Shown here: piece by piece, positions 43,470-51,226 of the stretch
Layout: every line of letters starts with the position of its first letter
How positions within the stretch are numbered: position 1 is the first letter of the stretch
Assembly: GCF_004745865.1 (NCBI RefSeq)
Contig: NZ_SRKZ01000004.1
Span: 62,001 to 126,000 of the forward strand
Direction: 5' to 3'
DNA from: Hymenobacter wooponensis
GTDB taxonomy: Bacteria > Bacteroidota > Bacteroidia > Cytophagales > Hymenobacteraceae
Length of the DNA: 64,000 bases
The notes under the pieces: model-generated
The model's database searches: none
Seen by the model: the letters and a program-made list of their open reading frames with translations, nothing else
What the model was told of the DNA's origin: nothing
Program-made: the position numbers and the translations under genes

Positions 43470-43859
43470 CTACCGCTCCTCAAATAAACCAGTTATTCGG
43501 GTAACTGTACCTTCAGCTACAATGTGGTTGCCCTCTACACAGTGAAACGAGGTACCAGGGCGCACCAGCTTCTGATGCACCTTCAGGCGGAATTCGGGGA
43601 AGATGCAGTACATACGAGCAAACAACCACTTATCTATTGCCATGGGCAGTTCATGCCAAGTATTTCTGGTTTCTGGGTAGAAGAAGTCGGGGTAAATCGC
43701 AAAGCATCCCCTAGAATATTCGCCTACCGGGTACTGAAAATCCCAGCGGATACCATTTTAAGGCGGCAGATTATGGCTTCCTTCCTCCTTGGTTTGAATT
43801 CGAATACGAGCTTCAAAGTCATCCCGAAGGTCCTCGTACAAACGATACGAATTGGTCAT
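43470..43859 (-). pseudogene. Gene of unknown family broken by an in-frame stop
   Basis: Read from ATG 43859, the frame gives 33 residues (MTNSYRLYEDLRDDFEARIR then IQTKEEGSHNLPP). A TAA follows at 43758-43760, and then 95 more codons continue in the same frame to TAG at 43470-43472. The downstream part reads like true protein (NGIRWDFQYPVGEYSRGCFA, then WHELPMAIDKWLFARMYCIF and FHCVEGNHIVAEGTVTRI) with no start codon near its beginning. The two halves together would make a 129-aa protein. One base change from AAA, GAA or CAA would explain the stop. No family is recognised. The plus-strand ORF on this stretch is an antisense shadow. Confidence 0.65.
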
Positions 43860-43960
43860 GTTACTACAGCTAACTTTTCAAGCAACCGCAAAATAGAGCA
43901 TCCGGCTTTCCAGGGGGCGCTTCTTGTGTAAGAAAGATTTTTTGCCACCTTTACCCTCAC

Positions 43961-44809
43961 ATGACCAACGCCGCTGCTTCCTTCCACTCTTCGTCGCTGC
44001 CAACTGTTGCCGTACTGGGCTGCGGCTGGCTAGGCCTGCCTTTGGCCCAAGCCCTGGTAAAGGAAGGCTACCGGGTGCATGGCTCCACTACCACTCCCCT
44101 CCAGTTACTCACATTGCGGGATGCTGGTATCCGGCCTTTCTTACTACGCCTCAGCGCCAAGCTCTCTCCTATTGATGCCGATACGCTGAGCGCGATGCTG
44201 CAGGAGGTGGATGTGCTAGTGCTCAACATTCCGCCTTCGCGGGCGGCCGGTTCAGCCGAGGCCTACCCTGAGCTTCTTCAGCCCGTAGTGGAGGCCGCTG
44301 ACCATGCTGGGGTGCAGCACATTCTATACGTGAGTACCACAGGTGTGTACCCCGATGAGCCCCGCGCCATGCGCGAAACCGATGCTCAAGCCGCTATTGA
44401 TGCCGCCGCGCCACTGCTGCGAGCCGAGGCCCTTTTCCCCGCTCCTCACCACACGGTGGTTCGGTTGGGTGGCCTACTGGGGCCCGGCCGGGCAGCGGGC
44501 CGCTTCTTAGCGGGCCGCCAAGATTTACCGCAGGGAGATGCTCCCGTCAACCTTATTCATCTGGATGATTGCGTAGGCCTGCTCTGCCACATTATTGAGC
44601 TGGAAATTTGGGGGCACACGTTCAACGCCTGCGCGGCCAATCACCCAACGCGCCGCGAGTTTTACCCCCAAGCGGCCGCCCGTCTAGGCCTGCAGCCACC
44701 TACGTTTCTGCCAGAGTCGGCCGGTGGCAAGCTCATCGACAGCACCTTGGTCCGGAAACTAACGGGCTATACTTTTCAGCACGATGATGTGCTGGCAACA
44801 CTCGGGTAG
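43961..44809 (+). CDS. NAD-binding epimerase-like SDR protein (YeeZ-like)
   Basis: 282-aa extended-SDR-type protein. The Rossmann motif is VAVLGCGWLGLPLAQAL (about 16-32), a CGWLG form typical of the YeeZ/SDR-a group rather than GxxGxxG. STTGVYPDE (about 128) and VVRLGGLLGPGR (about 167) match the expected strands. VNLIHLDDCVGLLCHII near 205 is the usual epimerase segment. The substrate is unknown. It lies 101 bp past the start of the broken gene on the opposite strand and is followed by the flavoprotein gene. Confidence 0.83.
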   Translation: MTNAAASFHSSSLPTVAVLGCGWLGLPLAQALVKEGYRVHGSTTTPLQLLTLRDAGIRPFLLRLSAKLSPIDADTLSAMLQEVDVLVLNIPPSRAAGSAEAYPELLQPVVEAADHAGVQHILYVSTTGVYPDEPRAMRETDAQAAIDAAAPLLRAEALFPAPHHTVVRLGGLLGPGRAAGRFLAGRQDLPQGDAPVNLIHLDDCVGLLCHIIELEIWGHTFNACAANHPTRREFYPQAAARLGLQPPTFLPESAGGKLIDSTLVRKLTGYTFQHDDVLATLG

Positions 44810-44920
44810 GCCACTCCTGTCTGGTTAATCCTAATTAGCGAGTAGGGTCAGCAACGGTTATTTTCCACTCTTTCAGCCTAGTAAAACGTTTGGTTAGATG
44901 GTACTCGCGCAGGGGAGTCG

Positions 44921-44928
44921 TACCTTTG
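44921..44928 (+). promoter_or_regulatory. -7 box (TACCTTTG) abutting the GTG start
   Basis: TACCTTTG is followed by CAGC and then the GTG at 44933. The start cannot move downstream without cutting the FAD motif, so a leaderless GTG mRNA is predicted. Confidence 0.5.
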
Positions 44929-44932
44929 CAGC

Positions 44933-46198
44933 GTGAAAGCCGAGAAGAAAACAGTAGCTATTATCGGGGGTGGAGCAGCGGGCTTTTTTGGGGCCATTAC
45001 CTGCGCCGAAACCAATCCCCATCTGCGCGTTCTCCTCATTGAGAAGACGGGTAAGCTGCTGAGCAAAGTGCGTATTTCGGGCGGAGGCCGCTGCAACGTA
45101 ACGCACGCAGCAGATACGCCCGCTCAGCTCGTGCAGCACTATCCGCGGGGTCAGAAGCAGCTTAAAGAACCCTTTAAGCAATTTGGAGCAACTGATACGG
45201 TGCGCTGGTTTGAGCGCCGCGGCGTACGGCTCAAAACTGAGCCCGATGGTCGTATGTTTCCCACTACTGACTCCTCCGAAACCATTGCCCAGTGTCTTTT
45301 GGATGCCGCTCACCGTGCTGGCGTCCAGATCCTGCTGCATACTCAGGCCGAGCATATTGAGCCCCTACCTGAAGGTGGATTTCGCCTTACGCTTACCGGT
45401 CCGCATGCCCAAACCCTGGAAGTAGCGCGTCTGCTTATTGCAACCGGTGGGGCACCTAAAGCCGACCAATATGCGTGGCTGCGGCAGCTAGGCCACTCTA
45501 TTCAGGAGCCCGTCCCCAGCCTGTTCACCTTCAACGTGCCCGACTCGCCCCTACGCGAATTGCCGGGCGTGAGTGTGCCGCAGGCACGGGTGCGCGTAGC
45601 CGGTGAGAAGCTGGAGTACGAAGGCCCGGTGCTAGTCACGCACTGGGGGCTCAGCGGTCCGGCCGTACTGAAGCTTTCCGCCTGGGGCGCCCGCCGCCTC
45701 CATGATTTGCAGTACCAAAGCACTGCCTTGGTCAACTGGATACCGCAACACACCGAAGAGACCTTGCGGCAGTGGCTGCTGGAGTTTCGGGAGCAAAACG
45801 GCAAAAAGGGCGTAGTCAACAACCCCCTTTTTGGTTTGCCCCAGCGCCTGTGGCGTACCCTAGCTGAGCAGGCGGGCATTGGGCCAGAAACACGCTGGAG
45901 TGAGCTGCCCGCTAAACTTCAGAACCGTTTAATAGAAGGACTGCTCCGCACGGCCCTGCCAGTTCGGGGCAAAACCACATACAAGGATGAGTTTGTTACC
46001 TGCGGCGGCATCGTGCTTAGCGAGGTGAACATGCAAACTATGGAAAGCCGCCGCGTACCTGGCCTACACTTCGCCGGAGAGGTGCTGGACATCGACGGCA
46101 TCACTGGCGGCTTTAACTTTCAGGCCGCCTGGACTACCGGATTCCTCGCCGGCCGGGCCATGGGATCAATGCATGAGAGCTTGAGTGAAGTGGCCTAG
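44933..46198 (+). CDS. HI0933-family FAD-dependent oxidoreductase (BaiN/RdsA-like)
   Basis: 421-aa flavoprotein. It starts with VAIIGGGAAGFFGAI (about 8-22) for FAD binding, then KVRISGGGRCNVTH (about 45-58), the family hallmark. The C-terminus has VTCGGIVLSEVNMQTMESRR and LDIDGITGGFNFQAAWTTGF (about 380-405). Members are often annotated aminoacetone oxidase or BaiN; the true substrate is unknown. The start is GTG with the promoter box 4 nt away. The gene ends GAA GTG GCC TAG, so the stop belongs to a TGGCCTAG octamer. It is followed by a terminator. Confidence 0.92.
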   Translation: MKAEKKTVAIIGGGAAGFFGAITCAETNPHLRVLLIEKTGKLLSKVRISGGGRCNVTHAADTPAQLVQHYPRGQKQLKEPFKQFGATDTVRWFERRGVRLKTEPDGRMFPTTDSSETIAQCLLDAAHRAGVQILLHTQAEHIEPLPEGGFRLTLTGPHAQTLEVARLLIATGGAPKADQYAWLRQLGHSIQEPVPSLFTFNVPDSPLRELPGVSVPQARVRVAGEKLEYEGPVLVTHWGLSGPAVLKLSAWGARRLHDLQYQSTALVNWIPQHTEETLRQWLLEFREQNGKKGVVNNPLFGLPQRLWRTLAEQAGIGPETRWSELPAKLQNRLIEGLLRTALPVRGKTTYKDEFVTCGGIVLSEVNMQTMESRRVPGLHFAGEVLDIDGITGGFNFQAAWTTGFLAGRAMGSMHESLSEVA

Positions 46199-46255
46199 CA
46201 TACTGGTTCAGCCCAGGTAGTAGGCCTGTCGACAACAGATAGGCTATAGAAAAAG

Positions 46256-46304
46256 CCCAACGGGGCGACACTGCTTGTGCATCGATAGGTGTCGCCCCGT
46301 TGGG
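46256..46304 (+). terminator. Rho-independent terminator after flavoprotein gene
   Basis: CCCAACGGGGCGACAC pairs perfectly with GTGTCGCCCCGTTGGG; GGTTTTATTT follows. Confidence 0.85.
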
Positions 46305-46490
46305 GGTTTTATTTAATACATAATTGAATTACCCTCTCACTATGCTGCTTCGGGGCTATGCTGCTAGGCCACTTCGCTCATTCCCTTCCCTCACTCGTGC
46401 ACTGTATCAGCGCCTCGCAACCCTACTTGCTGTTTGGGAGTAAAGGAAACCACAATTATTCCTTTCCTAAACACCAAAACTGCTCTCCAC

Positions 46491-46937
46491 ATGGACTCTA
46501 AAGCACTCCAAGCCGGTCTGAACGAACTTCTCGAAACTCTGAAAGACGGCCAGCGTGGTTACACTGAAGCATTAACTGATGTAGAAGATCCTGATCTGAA
46601 GCAAGTATTCAAAAAATATGCTGCTCAACGCTCTGAGTATATCACGGAGCTGGAAGATCAGATGCACAAGCTGAATCTGCATCCACAAGAAGAGTCATCT
46701 ATCACCGGTACGGTGCACCGTGCTTTCATTAACCTGAAAGGCTTGGTAACGGGTAAAGACCGCCATAGCATTCTGGCTGAGTGCGAGCGGGGCGAAGACT
46801 ACGCTAAAAAAGCTTACGAAACAGCTCAGCAGCTGCAGGACGTTCCGAGCGAGCTGAAGTCGCTGATTGAAAAGCAAGCTGCTGGCATTAAGCAAGGCCA
46901 CGACGAAATCCGCAACCTGCGCGACGCTGCCAAATAG
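46491..46937 (+). CDS. PA2169/DUF2383 four-helix-bundle protein
   Basis: 148-aa ferritin-like four-helix protein. It starts MDSKALQAGLNELLETLKDG, then the GYTEAL and LKQVFKKYAAQRSEYITELE segments of DUF2383. The second half has ILAECERGEDYAKKAYETAQ. Relatives are stress-induced in other bacteria, but no function is established. ATG 46491 is preferred over the longer ORF because the family starts at this helix. It has about 190 bp of free upstream sequence after the previous terminator and ends with a long palindromic terminator. Confidence 0.88.
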   Translation: MDSKALQAGLNELLETLKDGQRGYTEALTDVEDPDLKQVFKKYAAQRSEYITELEDQMHKLNLHPQEESSITGTVHRAFINLKGLVTGKDRHSILAECERGEDYAKKAYETAQQLQDVPSELKSLIEKQAAGIKQGHDEIRNLRDAAK

Positions 46938-47013
46938 CCCTACAGTATCCCGTTGAGTGGATAGCCTACTCATAATGGTTGCTCTTAAGCTCAACAGGAA
47001 TACTTCATTGCTT

Positions 47014-47065
47014 CACCAGCAAACAAAAAGGCCACTCTATAGAGTGGCCTTTTTGTTTGCTGGTG
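47014..47065. terminator. 52-bp perfect palindrome, bidirectional terminator
   Basis: Perfect inverted repeat with 26-bp arms (CACCAGCAAACAAAAAGGCC...), centred on TATA. It ends the DUF2383 gene on one side and the DeaD-type gene on the other. Confidence 0.88.
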
Positions 47066-47102
47066 CTCCGCTACGTAGCGGAGAACATTGCATTAGAATA
47101 TA

Positions 47103-49046
47103 CTATTCGTCACCACCGTCGCGACGGCCTTTGTAGCCACCACCATAGGAGCCACCGCGGTTACCGCCATAGCTACCACCACCGCGGTTGCCGCCAAAGC
47201 CACCTTCCCGGCGCTCACCGCCACCGTAGGAGCCACCGCCGCGGTTACCGCCGTAGCTGCCGCCTTCCCGACGGTCGCCGTAGGAGCCACCACGGTTGCC
47301 CCCGTAGGAACCGCCACCACGGTTGCCGCCGAAACCACCTTCGCGACGCTCGCCGCCACCGAACCCACCTGGGCCCCGACGTGGACGGTCGCCACCGAAG
47401 CCACCACGGTTACCACCTTCTTGCTGCGCATCACCTTCTTGGCGAGGAGTAGCAATATTGAAGGCTACCGGACGGCCCTGAATGGTGCTGCGGCCCAGCT
47501 GGCTGATAACTTCCTCCACAAACTCGTTCGGGATTTCCACGAAGCTGAACTTGTCGTAGAGGGCGATGTCGCCTACTTTACCAGCGGAGAGGCTAGTATT
47601 CTCAGCAATCAGGTCAACGATGTCGCGGGGGTGCAGACGGTCCTTCTTGCCCATGGTAACGAAGAGGCGCGTGAAGCCGGGGCGCGCAGCACCTTGGGTG
47701 CGGCTAGCGTCGAGGCTTTCCTGAGCGCGCTTATCTTCCTTCATGGTCATCTTGAGCAGGGCCGCGGCTACATCCAAGGATGTTACACCGTCTTCTTGGT
47801 CCTGATCGATGAGGCGCTGTACGCGAGCGATGTACTTATCAAGGTTACCTTTCTCGATTACCTCTTTAATAGAGCCCAGCATCAGCGTGGTTTTCACCTC
47901 CGACACATCTTCGAAGGACGGCACGCGCTCCTGCTTGATGGTGGCTTTGGTGAAGCGCATGATGTCGCGCAGCTTATAGATGTCGCGGCCGCTCACGAAA
48001 GTGAAGGCTTTGCCCTGCTTGCCAGCGCGGCCAGTACGGCCAATGCGGTGCACGTAGTATTCTTCGTCGGCGGGCAGGTCGTAGTTTACTACTACTTCCA
48101 CATTGTCCACGTCAATACCGCGGGCGGCTACGTCGGTAGCCACCAGGATTTCCAGCGTGCCTTTGCGGAATTTATCGAGCGTGTTCTGGCGCTGCTGCTG
48201 GCCCATGTCGCCGTGCAGACCTTCGGCGAAGTAGCCTTTGGCTTGCAAATCACCTACAATCTCGTCAACCATGCGCTTCGTGTTAGCGAAGACGATGCCC
48301 GACTTGATGTTGTACATGTCGATAAGGCGCGTCAGAACGTCTTTCTTCTGCGGGCCACGCACTTCAAAGTAGCTCTGCTCGATGTTGGTAACCGTCATTT
48401 CCTGATGGTTTACCTTCACGATCTGGGGCTCCTTCTGGTAGCGCTTCGTCAGGTCCATGATCGGCTTGCTCATGGTAGCGGAGAAGAACACCGTCTGGCG
48501 CTCCTCGGGCATCTTCTTCAACACCGTCTCGATGTCGTCGCGGAAGCCCATGTCCAGCATTTCATCAGCCTCATCGAGGATGATCATTTTGCAATTGTCC
48601 AGCTTCAGGGTACCACGCTCAATGTGGTCCATCACGCGGCCAGGAGTACCAATTACAATCTGCACACCGCGCTCAAGAGCCCGGAACTGACGATCATAAG
48701 AAGAGCCACCGTAAATTGGCACTACCGACAGACCGCGCTTATACTTGCCAAGCTTCTGGATTTCGCCAGAAACCTGCACGGCCAGCTCGCGGGTGGGGCA
48801 TAGCACCAGGGCCTGCACCTCACGCGAGTCGGTGTTGATGAGTTCAATTGCGGGGATAGAGAAGGCGGCGGTTTTGCCGGTGCCTGTCTGGGCTTGGCCG
48901 ATTACATCGCGGCCCGAGAGTAGTACTGGAATGGCGCCAGCCTGGATAGGGGAGGCTTCCTCGTACCCTACCTCGCTAATGGCGCGCTGCATTTCTTCAG
49001 AGAGGGTCAGCTCACTGAACTTCATTTTTTCCGTTTCGTTTTCCAT
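47103..49046 (-). CDS. DEAD-box RNA helicase DeaD/CsdA type
   Basis: 647-aa ATP-dependent RNA helicase. The core (1-370) has [22 protein letters not shown] ([13 protein letters not shown]), SAT, ARGID and HRIGRTGR. A linker leads to a DbpA/CsdA-type RNA-binding domain (about 480-555, starting [20 protein letters not shown]). The last ~85 residues are repeats of Gly, Tyr, Arg and Ser ([21 protein letters not shown]). It probably unwinds structured RNA at low temperature. The cspA gene lies directly upstream on the same strand. A TACCTTTG box at 49227-49234 gives a predicted leader of ~175 nt, typical of cold-shock genes. Confidence 0.93.
   Translation of the reverse strand: MENETEKMKFSELTLSEEMQRAISEVGYEEASPIQAGAIPVLLSGRDVIGQAQTGTGKTAAFSIPAIELINTDSREVQALVLCPTRELAVQVSGEIQKLGKYKRGLSVVPIYGGSSYDRQFRALERGVQIVIGTPGRVMDHIERGTLKLDNCKMIILDEADEMLDMGFRDDIETVLKKMPEERQTVFFSATMSKPIMDLTKRYQKEPQIVKVNHQEMTVTNIEQSYFEVRGPQKKDVLTRLIDMYNIKSGIVFANTKRMVDEIVGDLQAKGYFAEGLHGDMGQQQRQNTLDKFRKGTLEILVATDVAARGIDVDNVEVVVNYDLPADEEYYVHRIGRTGRAGKQGKAFTFVSGRDIYKLRDIMRFTKATIKQERVPSFEDVSEVKTTLMLGSIKEVIEKGNLDKYIARVQRLIDQDQEDGVTSLDVAAALLKMTMKEDKRAQESLDASRTQGAARPGFTRLFVTMGKKDRLHPRDIVDLIAENTSLSAGKVGDIALYDKFSFVEIPNEFVEEVISQLGRSTIQGRPVAFNIATPRQEGDAQQEGGNRGGFGGDRPRRGPGGFGGGERREGGFGGNRGGGSYGGNRGGSYGDRREGGSYGGNRGGGSYGGGERREGGFGGNRGGGSYGGNRGGSYGGGYKGRRDGGDE
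47109..47420 (-). repeat. In-frame Gly/Tyr/Arg repeats in the helicase tail
   Basis: Imperfect DNA repeats (ccgccaccgc/ccaccacggttgccgcc types) encode [11 protein letters not shown] and ERREGGFGG units. Two copies of a longer block (about 30 codons apart) are nearly identical in protein. They are coding repeats, not an array of spacers. Confidence 0.7.
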
Positions 49047-49226
49047 TTCTAGGTTGATGGAGTGGAGTCAATAGCTCTGAAAACAGCGGATTCAGCGACG
49101 CTCTTCTCCCACTCAACAACAACGACAAGTGACGGAAGCAACGGACGGAAGACAAAGCCGGCCCAACAAGTTTCTTAGAGGCAGCTCAGTAGCTGCGCGG
49201 AACGTGGCCGTTCTCAAATGCGGCTG
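49047..49226 (-). promoter_or_regulatory. Long 5' leader of the DeaD-type gene
   Basis: Between the promoter box and ATG 49046 lie ~175 nt without any ORF. On the minus strand a small hairpin GCAGCTACTGAGCTGC is present. Long leaders of this kind mediate thermoregulated translation or decay in cold-shock genes of other bacteria; here this is inference. Confidence 0.4.
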
Positions 49227-49234
49227 CAAAGGTA
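49227..49234 (-). promoter_or_regulatory. -7 box (TACCTTTG) of the DeaD-type gene
   Basis: Minus strand TACCTTTG, an exact consensus match, 180 nt before the ATG. No nearer box was seen. Confidence 0.5.
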
Positions 49235-49391
49235 AGAAGAAATATTGATAATCCTATTACCCGCTGTAATCATACGCTTTGAACCAAAGTCTGATCTGGT
49301 CCAATTTTACGTACTACGCTTGCCCTGGTTTCGCTATAGAGCTTCTAAACTACCGATACCCTGGCCTAGGCCAGTGCTAGGGCAAACACAA

Positions 49392-49423
49392 AAAAAGCAG
49401 GCCCTTTAGAGGACCTGCTTTTT
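49392..49423 (-). terminator. Terminator of cspA
   Basis: AAAAAGCAGG pairs with CCTGCTTTTT with a short inner stem; on the minus strand it is followed by a T run. It lies 26 bp past the cspA stop. Confidence 0.85.
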
Positions 49424-49448
49424 AAAATCTATCCGTTGAAGGATGAAA

Positions 49449-49640
49449 CTAAGCCAGCTTCACTTTCACGGCGTTCAAGCCTTTGCGGCCTTGAGCAATT
49501 TCGAACTCAACTTTGTCTTTGTCGCGGATTTCGTCGATCAGCTCGCTTACGTGTACGAAGATGTCCTCGCCGGTCTCGTCCACTTTGATGAAACCAAAGC
49601 CTTTGGTTTCGTTGAAGAATTTTACAGTTCCTGTCTGCAT
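49449..49640 (-). CDS. Cold-shock protein CspA family
   Basis: 63-aa single cold-shock domain, an RNA chaperone of the OB fold. It starts TGTVKFFNETKGFGFI with RNP1 (KGFGFI, 13-18), and RNP2 is DIFVHV (26-31). The last strand is GLNAVKVKLA. Length and motifs are standard. The neighbouring DeaD-type helicase gene lies downstream on the same strand, but a terminator and a separate promoter lie between, so they are separate units. A TATCTTTG promoter box at 49752-49759 sits inside an 18-bp palindrome, giving a leader of ~105 nt. Confidence 0.95.
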   Translation of the reverse strand: MQTGTVKFFNETKGFGFIKVDETGEDIFVHVSELIDEIRDKDKVEFEIAQGRKGLNAVKVKLA

Positions 49641-49751
49641 GGTACTTTTGTGATAGATGATTTTTTAAGATAAGCAGTTCTCAACTCTGCTTACCCTCCT
49701 TGGGGGAGTGCTCAACAGGACTTTGTTCACTACATTTTCTTAAACCTGCTT

Positions 49752-49759
49752 CAAAGATA
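49752..49759 (-). promoter_or_regulatory. -7 box (TATCTTTG) of cspA
   Basis: The minus strand reads TATCTTTG, 111 nt before the ATG at 49640. Its bases form one half of the palindrome at 49753-49770. Confidence 0.55.
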
Positions 49760-49770
49760 GTACTATCTTT
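49753..49770. promoter_or_regulatory. 18-bp palindromic operator at the cspA promoter
   Basis: AAAGATAGTACTATCTTT is a perfect palindrome overlapping the -7 box. A related half, ATACAGTACTATC (49783-49795), lies 28 bp upstream on the minus strand, with its AGTACT core repeated. It is a likely repressor site; the regulator is unknown. Confidence 0.55.
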
Positions 49771-49963
49771 TAGATTAACCATATACAGTACTATCATGCC
49801 CTGATTTTATACCAAAAACTGGGCTTTGTGCCGTGTTTTAGCGCTTTATTTGTGGCTTCAAGCTCCTCAAAACAAGTGCTTTGGTGGGCTTGTGGAGTGC
49901 TTGAACAGTAATTTTCGCTGGGTTTAGGTCATCTCCTGGCTCTCCCCTCCTACCTTATCATTC

Positions 49964-50377
49964 ATGCAAACTCCTGCTTTCCGATTCTCACGCCTCCTTA
50001 CGGTGCAGCCCCAGGATATTGATGAGCTAGATCACGTCAACAACGTGCAGTACGTGCGGTGGGTGCAGGATACAGCCGGAGAGCACTGGCTAACGGCCTA
50101 CCCGCCCGGCGAGCGGGAACAGTACATTTGGGTAGTACGAGAACACCGAGTGCAGTATCGCCACCCGGCATTGCTGGGGGAAGAGCTACGCTGCACCACT
50201 TGGATTGGTGAGGTGCGCGGTGCCCAGTGTCAGCGCTTCGTGCGCATTGAGCGGGCCGCCGATAACAAGCTGCTCTGCGAGGCGGAAACCCAGTGGGTAC
50301 TGCTAGACCCGCACACGAAACGGCCAGTGCGGATAGAGCAGGATGTGGTGGAAAGGCTGTGGGGGCCGGTTGGGTGA
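49964..50377 (+). CDS. Acyl-CoA thioesterase, hotdog fold (4HBT/YbgC-like)
   Basis: 137-aa hotdog protein. The motif QDIDELDHVNNVQYVRWVQD (about 17-36) is the 4-hydroxybenzoyl-CoA thioesterase signature with the catalytic Asp/His area. YRHPALLGEELRCTTW (about 66-81) is the second family strand pair. It would hydrolyse acyl-CoA thioesters in the cytoplasm. It is divergent from cspA and 60 bp upstream of the SPFH lipoprotein gene on the same strand. Confidence 0.9.
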   Translation: MQTPAFRFSRLLTVQPQDIDELDHVNNVQYVRWVQDTAGEHWLTAYPPGEREQYIWVVREHRVQYRHPALLGEELRCTTWIGEVRGAQCQRFVRIERAADNKLLCEAETQWVLLDPHTKRPVRIEQDVVERLWGPVG

Positions 50378-50437
50378 GGCTACATCAAGCTATTAACTTG
50401 CCTGTTGACCATAAATACAACGTTTCTTCACCTCCTT

Positions 50438-51151
50438 ATGCGCACCTATTTACTCCTAGTAGTAGCGGCTGTCCTAGCTGGTTGCAATTATGCCAAGTCT
50501 AATCAACAGGTATTAGTCTCAAGTGATTGTGGCATGAACTGGAGCAAGATAGCAGCAGGCGATGCTGTGCCGAAGGGCACTATGAACCCCTGCTATATGA
50601 AAGTGGTTATTCCGAATTTTCCTATGCAGGGAGATAGTCGATTTATCACCAATCTGAAAGATCGGGTACGCGCTTCTATTCACATTGACTACGATTATTC
50701 TATTACTGATCCTCTAGCCTTTATCAGGCAAGCAAAGTACCTGGGCAAGGCGAATGCCCACGCTGATAGTGATGAAGCACTTAGCCCTACTGCGTTTGAG
50801 GGAGCTGAAAATATGGTCATTGATAAGCGCATTCGCGATGTGAGTAAGGCGTTGTTTCTGAATGAAGACATTGTAGAGCTCGACCAAGCTGAAATTGAGA
50901 ATAACCTACTGGCAAAGTCAAATGAGGTTCTTGAGCCACTGGGCGTGCATCTGAACTTCATCACGCTTACCTTCGATCTGGACGAGCAAACCCGGCAGGC
51001 TATCGACATTTCCACGGCTATGAAGATTTACGAGAGCCGCAATTTGACGGAAGTGGGTAAGCAAGTGATGATTGAGCGCGCCGGCGCGACCAAAATCGTA
51101 GTTGAAAACCAAACGGAAGCTCCATCCCCAAAGGCCAAGGAGGAAGAATAA
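50438..51151 (+). CDS. SPFH/band-7-like lipoprotein
   Basis: 237-aa protein from ATG 50438, which starts a signal peptide with lipobox LAGC (Cys at 17). The rest resembles the SPFH (stomatin/prohibitin/flotillin) domain: a beta part (MKVVIPNFPMQGDSRFITNL, then RASIHIDYDYSITDPLAFIR), followed by helices ending in VIERAGATKIVVEN. Lipid anchoring in place of a membrane helix is unusual for SPFH proteins. The tail is acidic and Lys-rich. It might assemble into envelope microdomains. The next gene, AddA-like, starts 75 bp later. Confidence 0.68.
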   Translation: MRTYLLLVVAAVLAGCNYAKSNQQVLVSSDCGMNWSKIAAGDAVPKGTMNPCYMKVVIPNFPMQGDSRFITNLKDRVRASIHIDYDYSITDPLAFIRQAKYLGKANAHADSDEALSPTAFEGAENMVIDKRIRDVSKALFLNEDIVELDQAEIENNLLAKSNEVLEPLGVHLNFITLTFDLDEQTRQAIDISTAMKIYESRNLTEVGKQVMIERAGATKIVVENQTEAPSPKAKEEE

Positions 51152-51226
51152 CTACGCTTCCTCTGTTGCACCAAGCAGTTCACTTTCACATTTCAACTGC
51201 TCAATTACCCGTTGTTCCCCACCCCA

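Noticed and set aside
43524..43931. Plus-strand ORF of 135 aa
   Set aside because: Antisense to the stop-interrupted gene, whose minus-strand reading gives far more protein-like sequence; no domain in the plus frame.
47109..47420. Regular repeats resembling an array
   Set aside because: They are in-frame Gly/Tyr/Arg codons of the helicase tail and lack the fixed repeat and spacer lengths of a CRISPR array.
47421..48803. Plus-strand ORF of 460 aa
   Set aside because: Lies wholly antisense to the conserved DeaD-type helicase; long only because of the GC-rich codon pattern. No domain.
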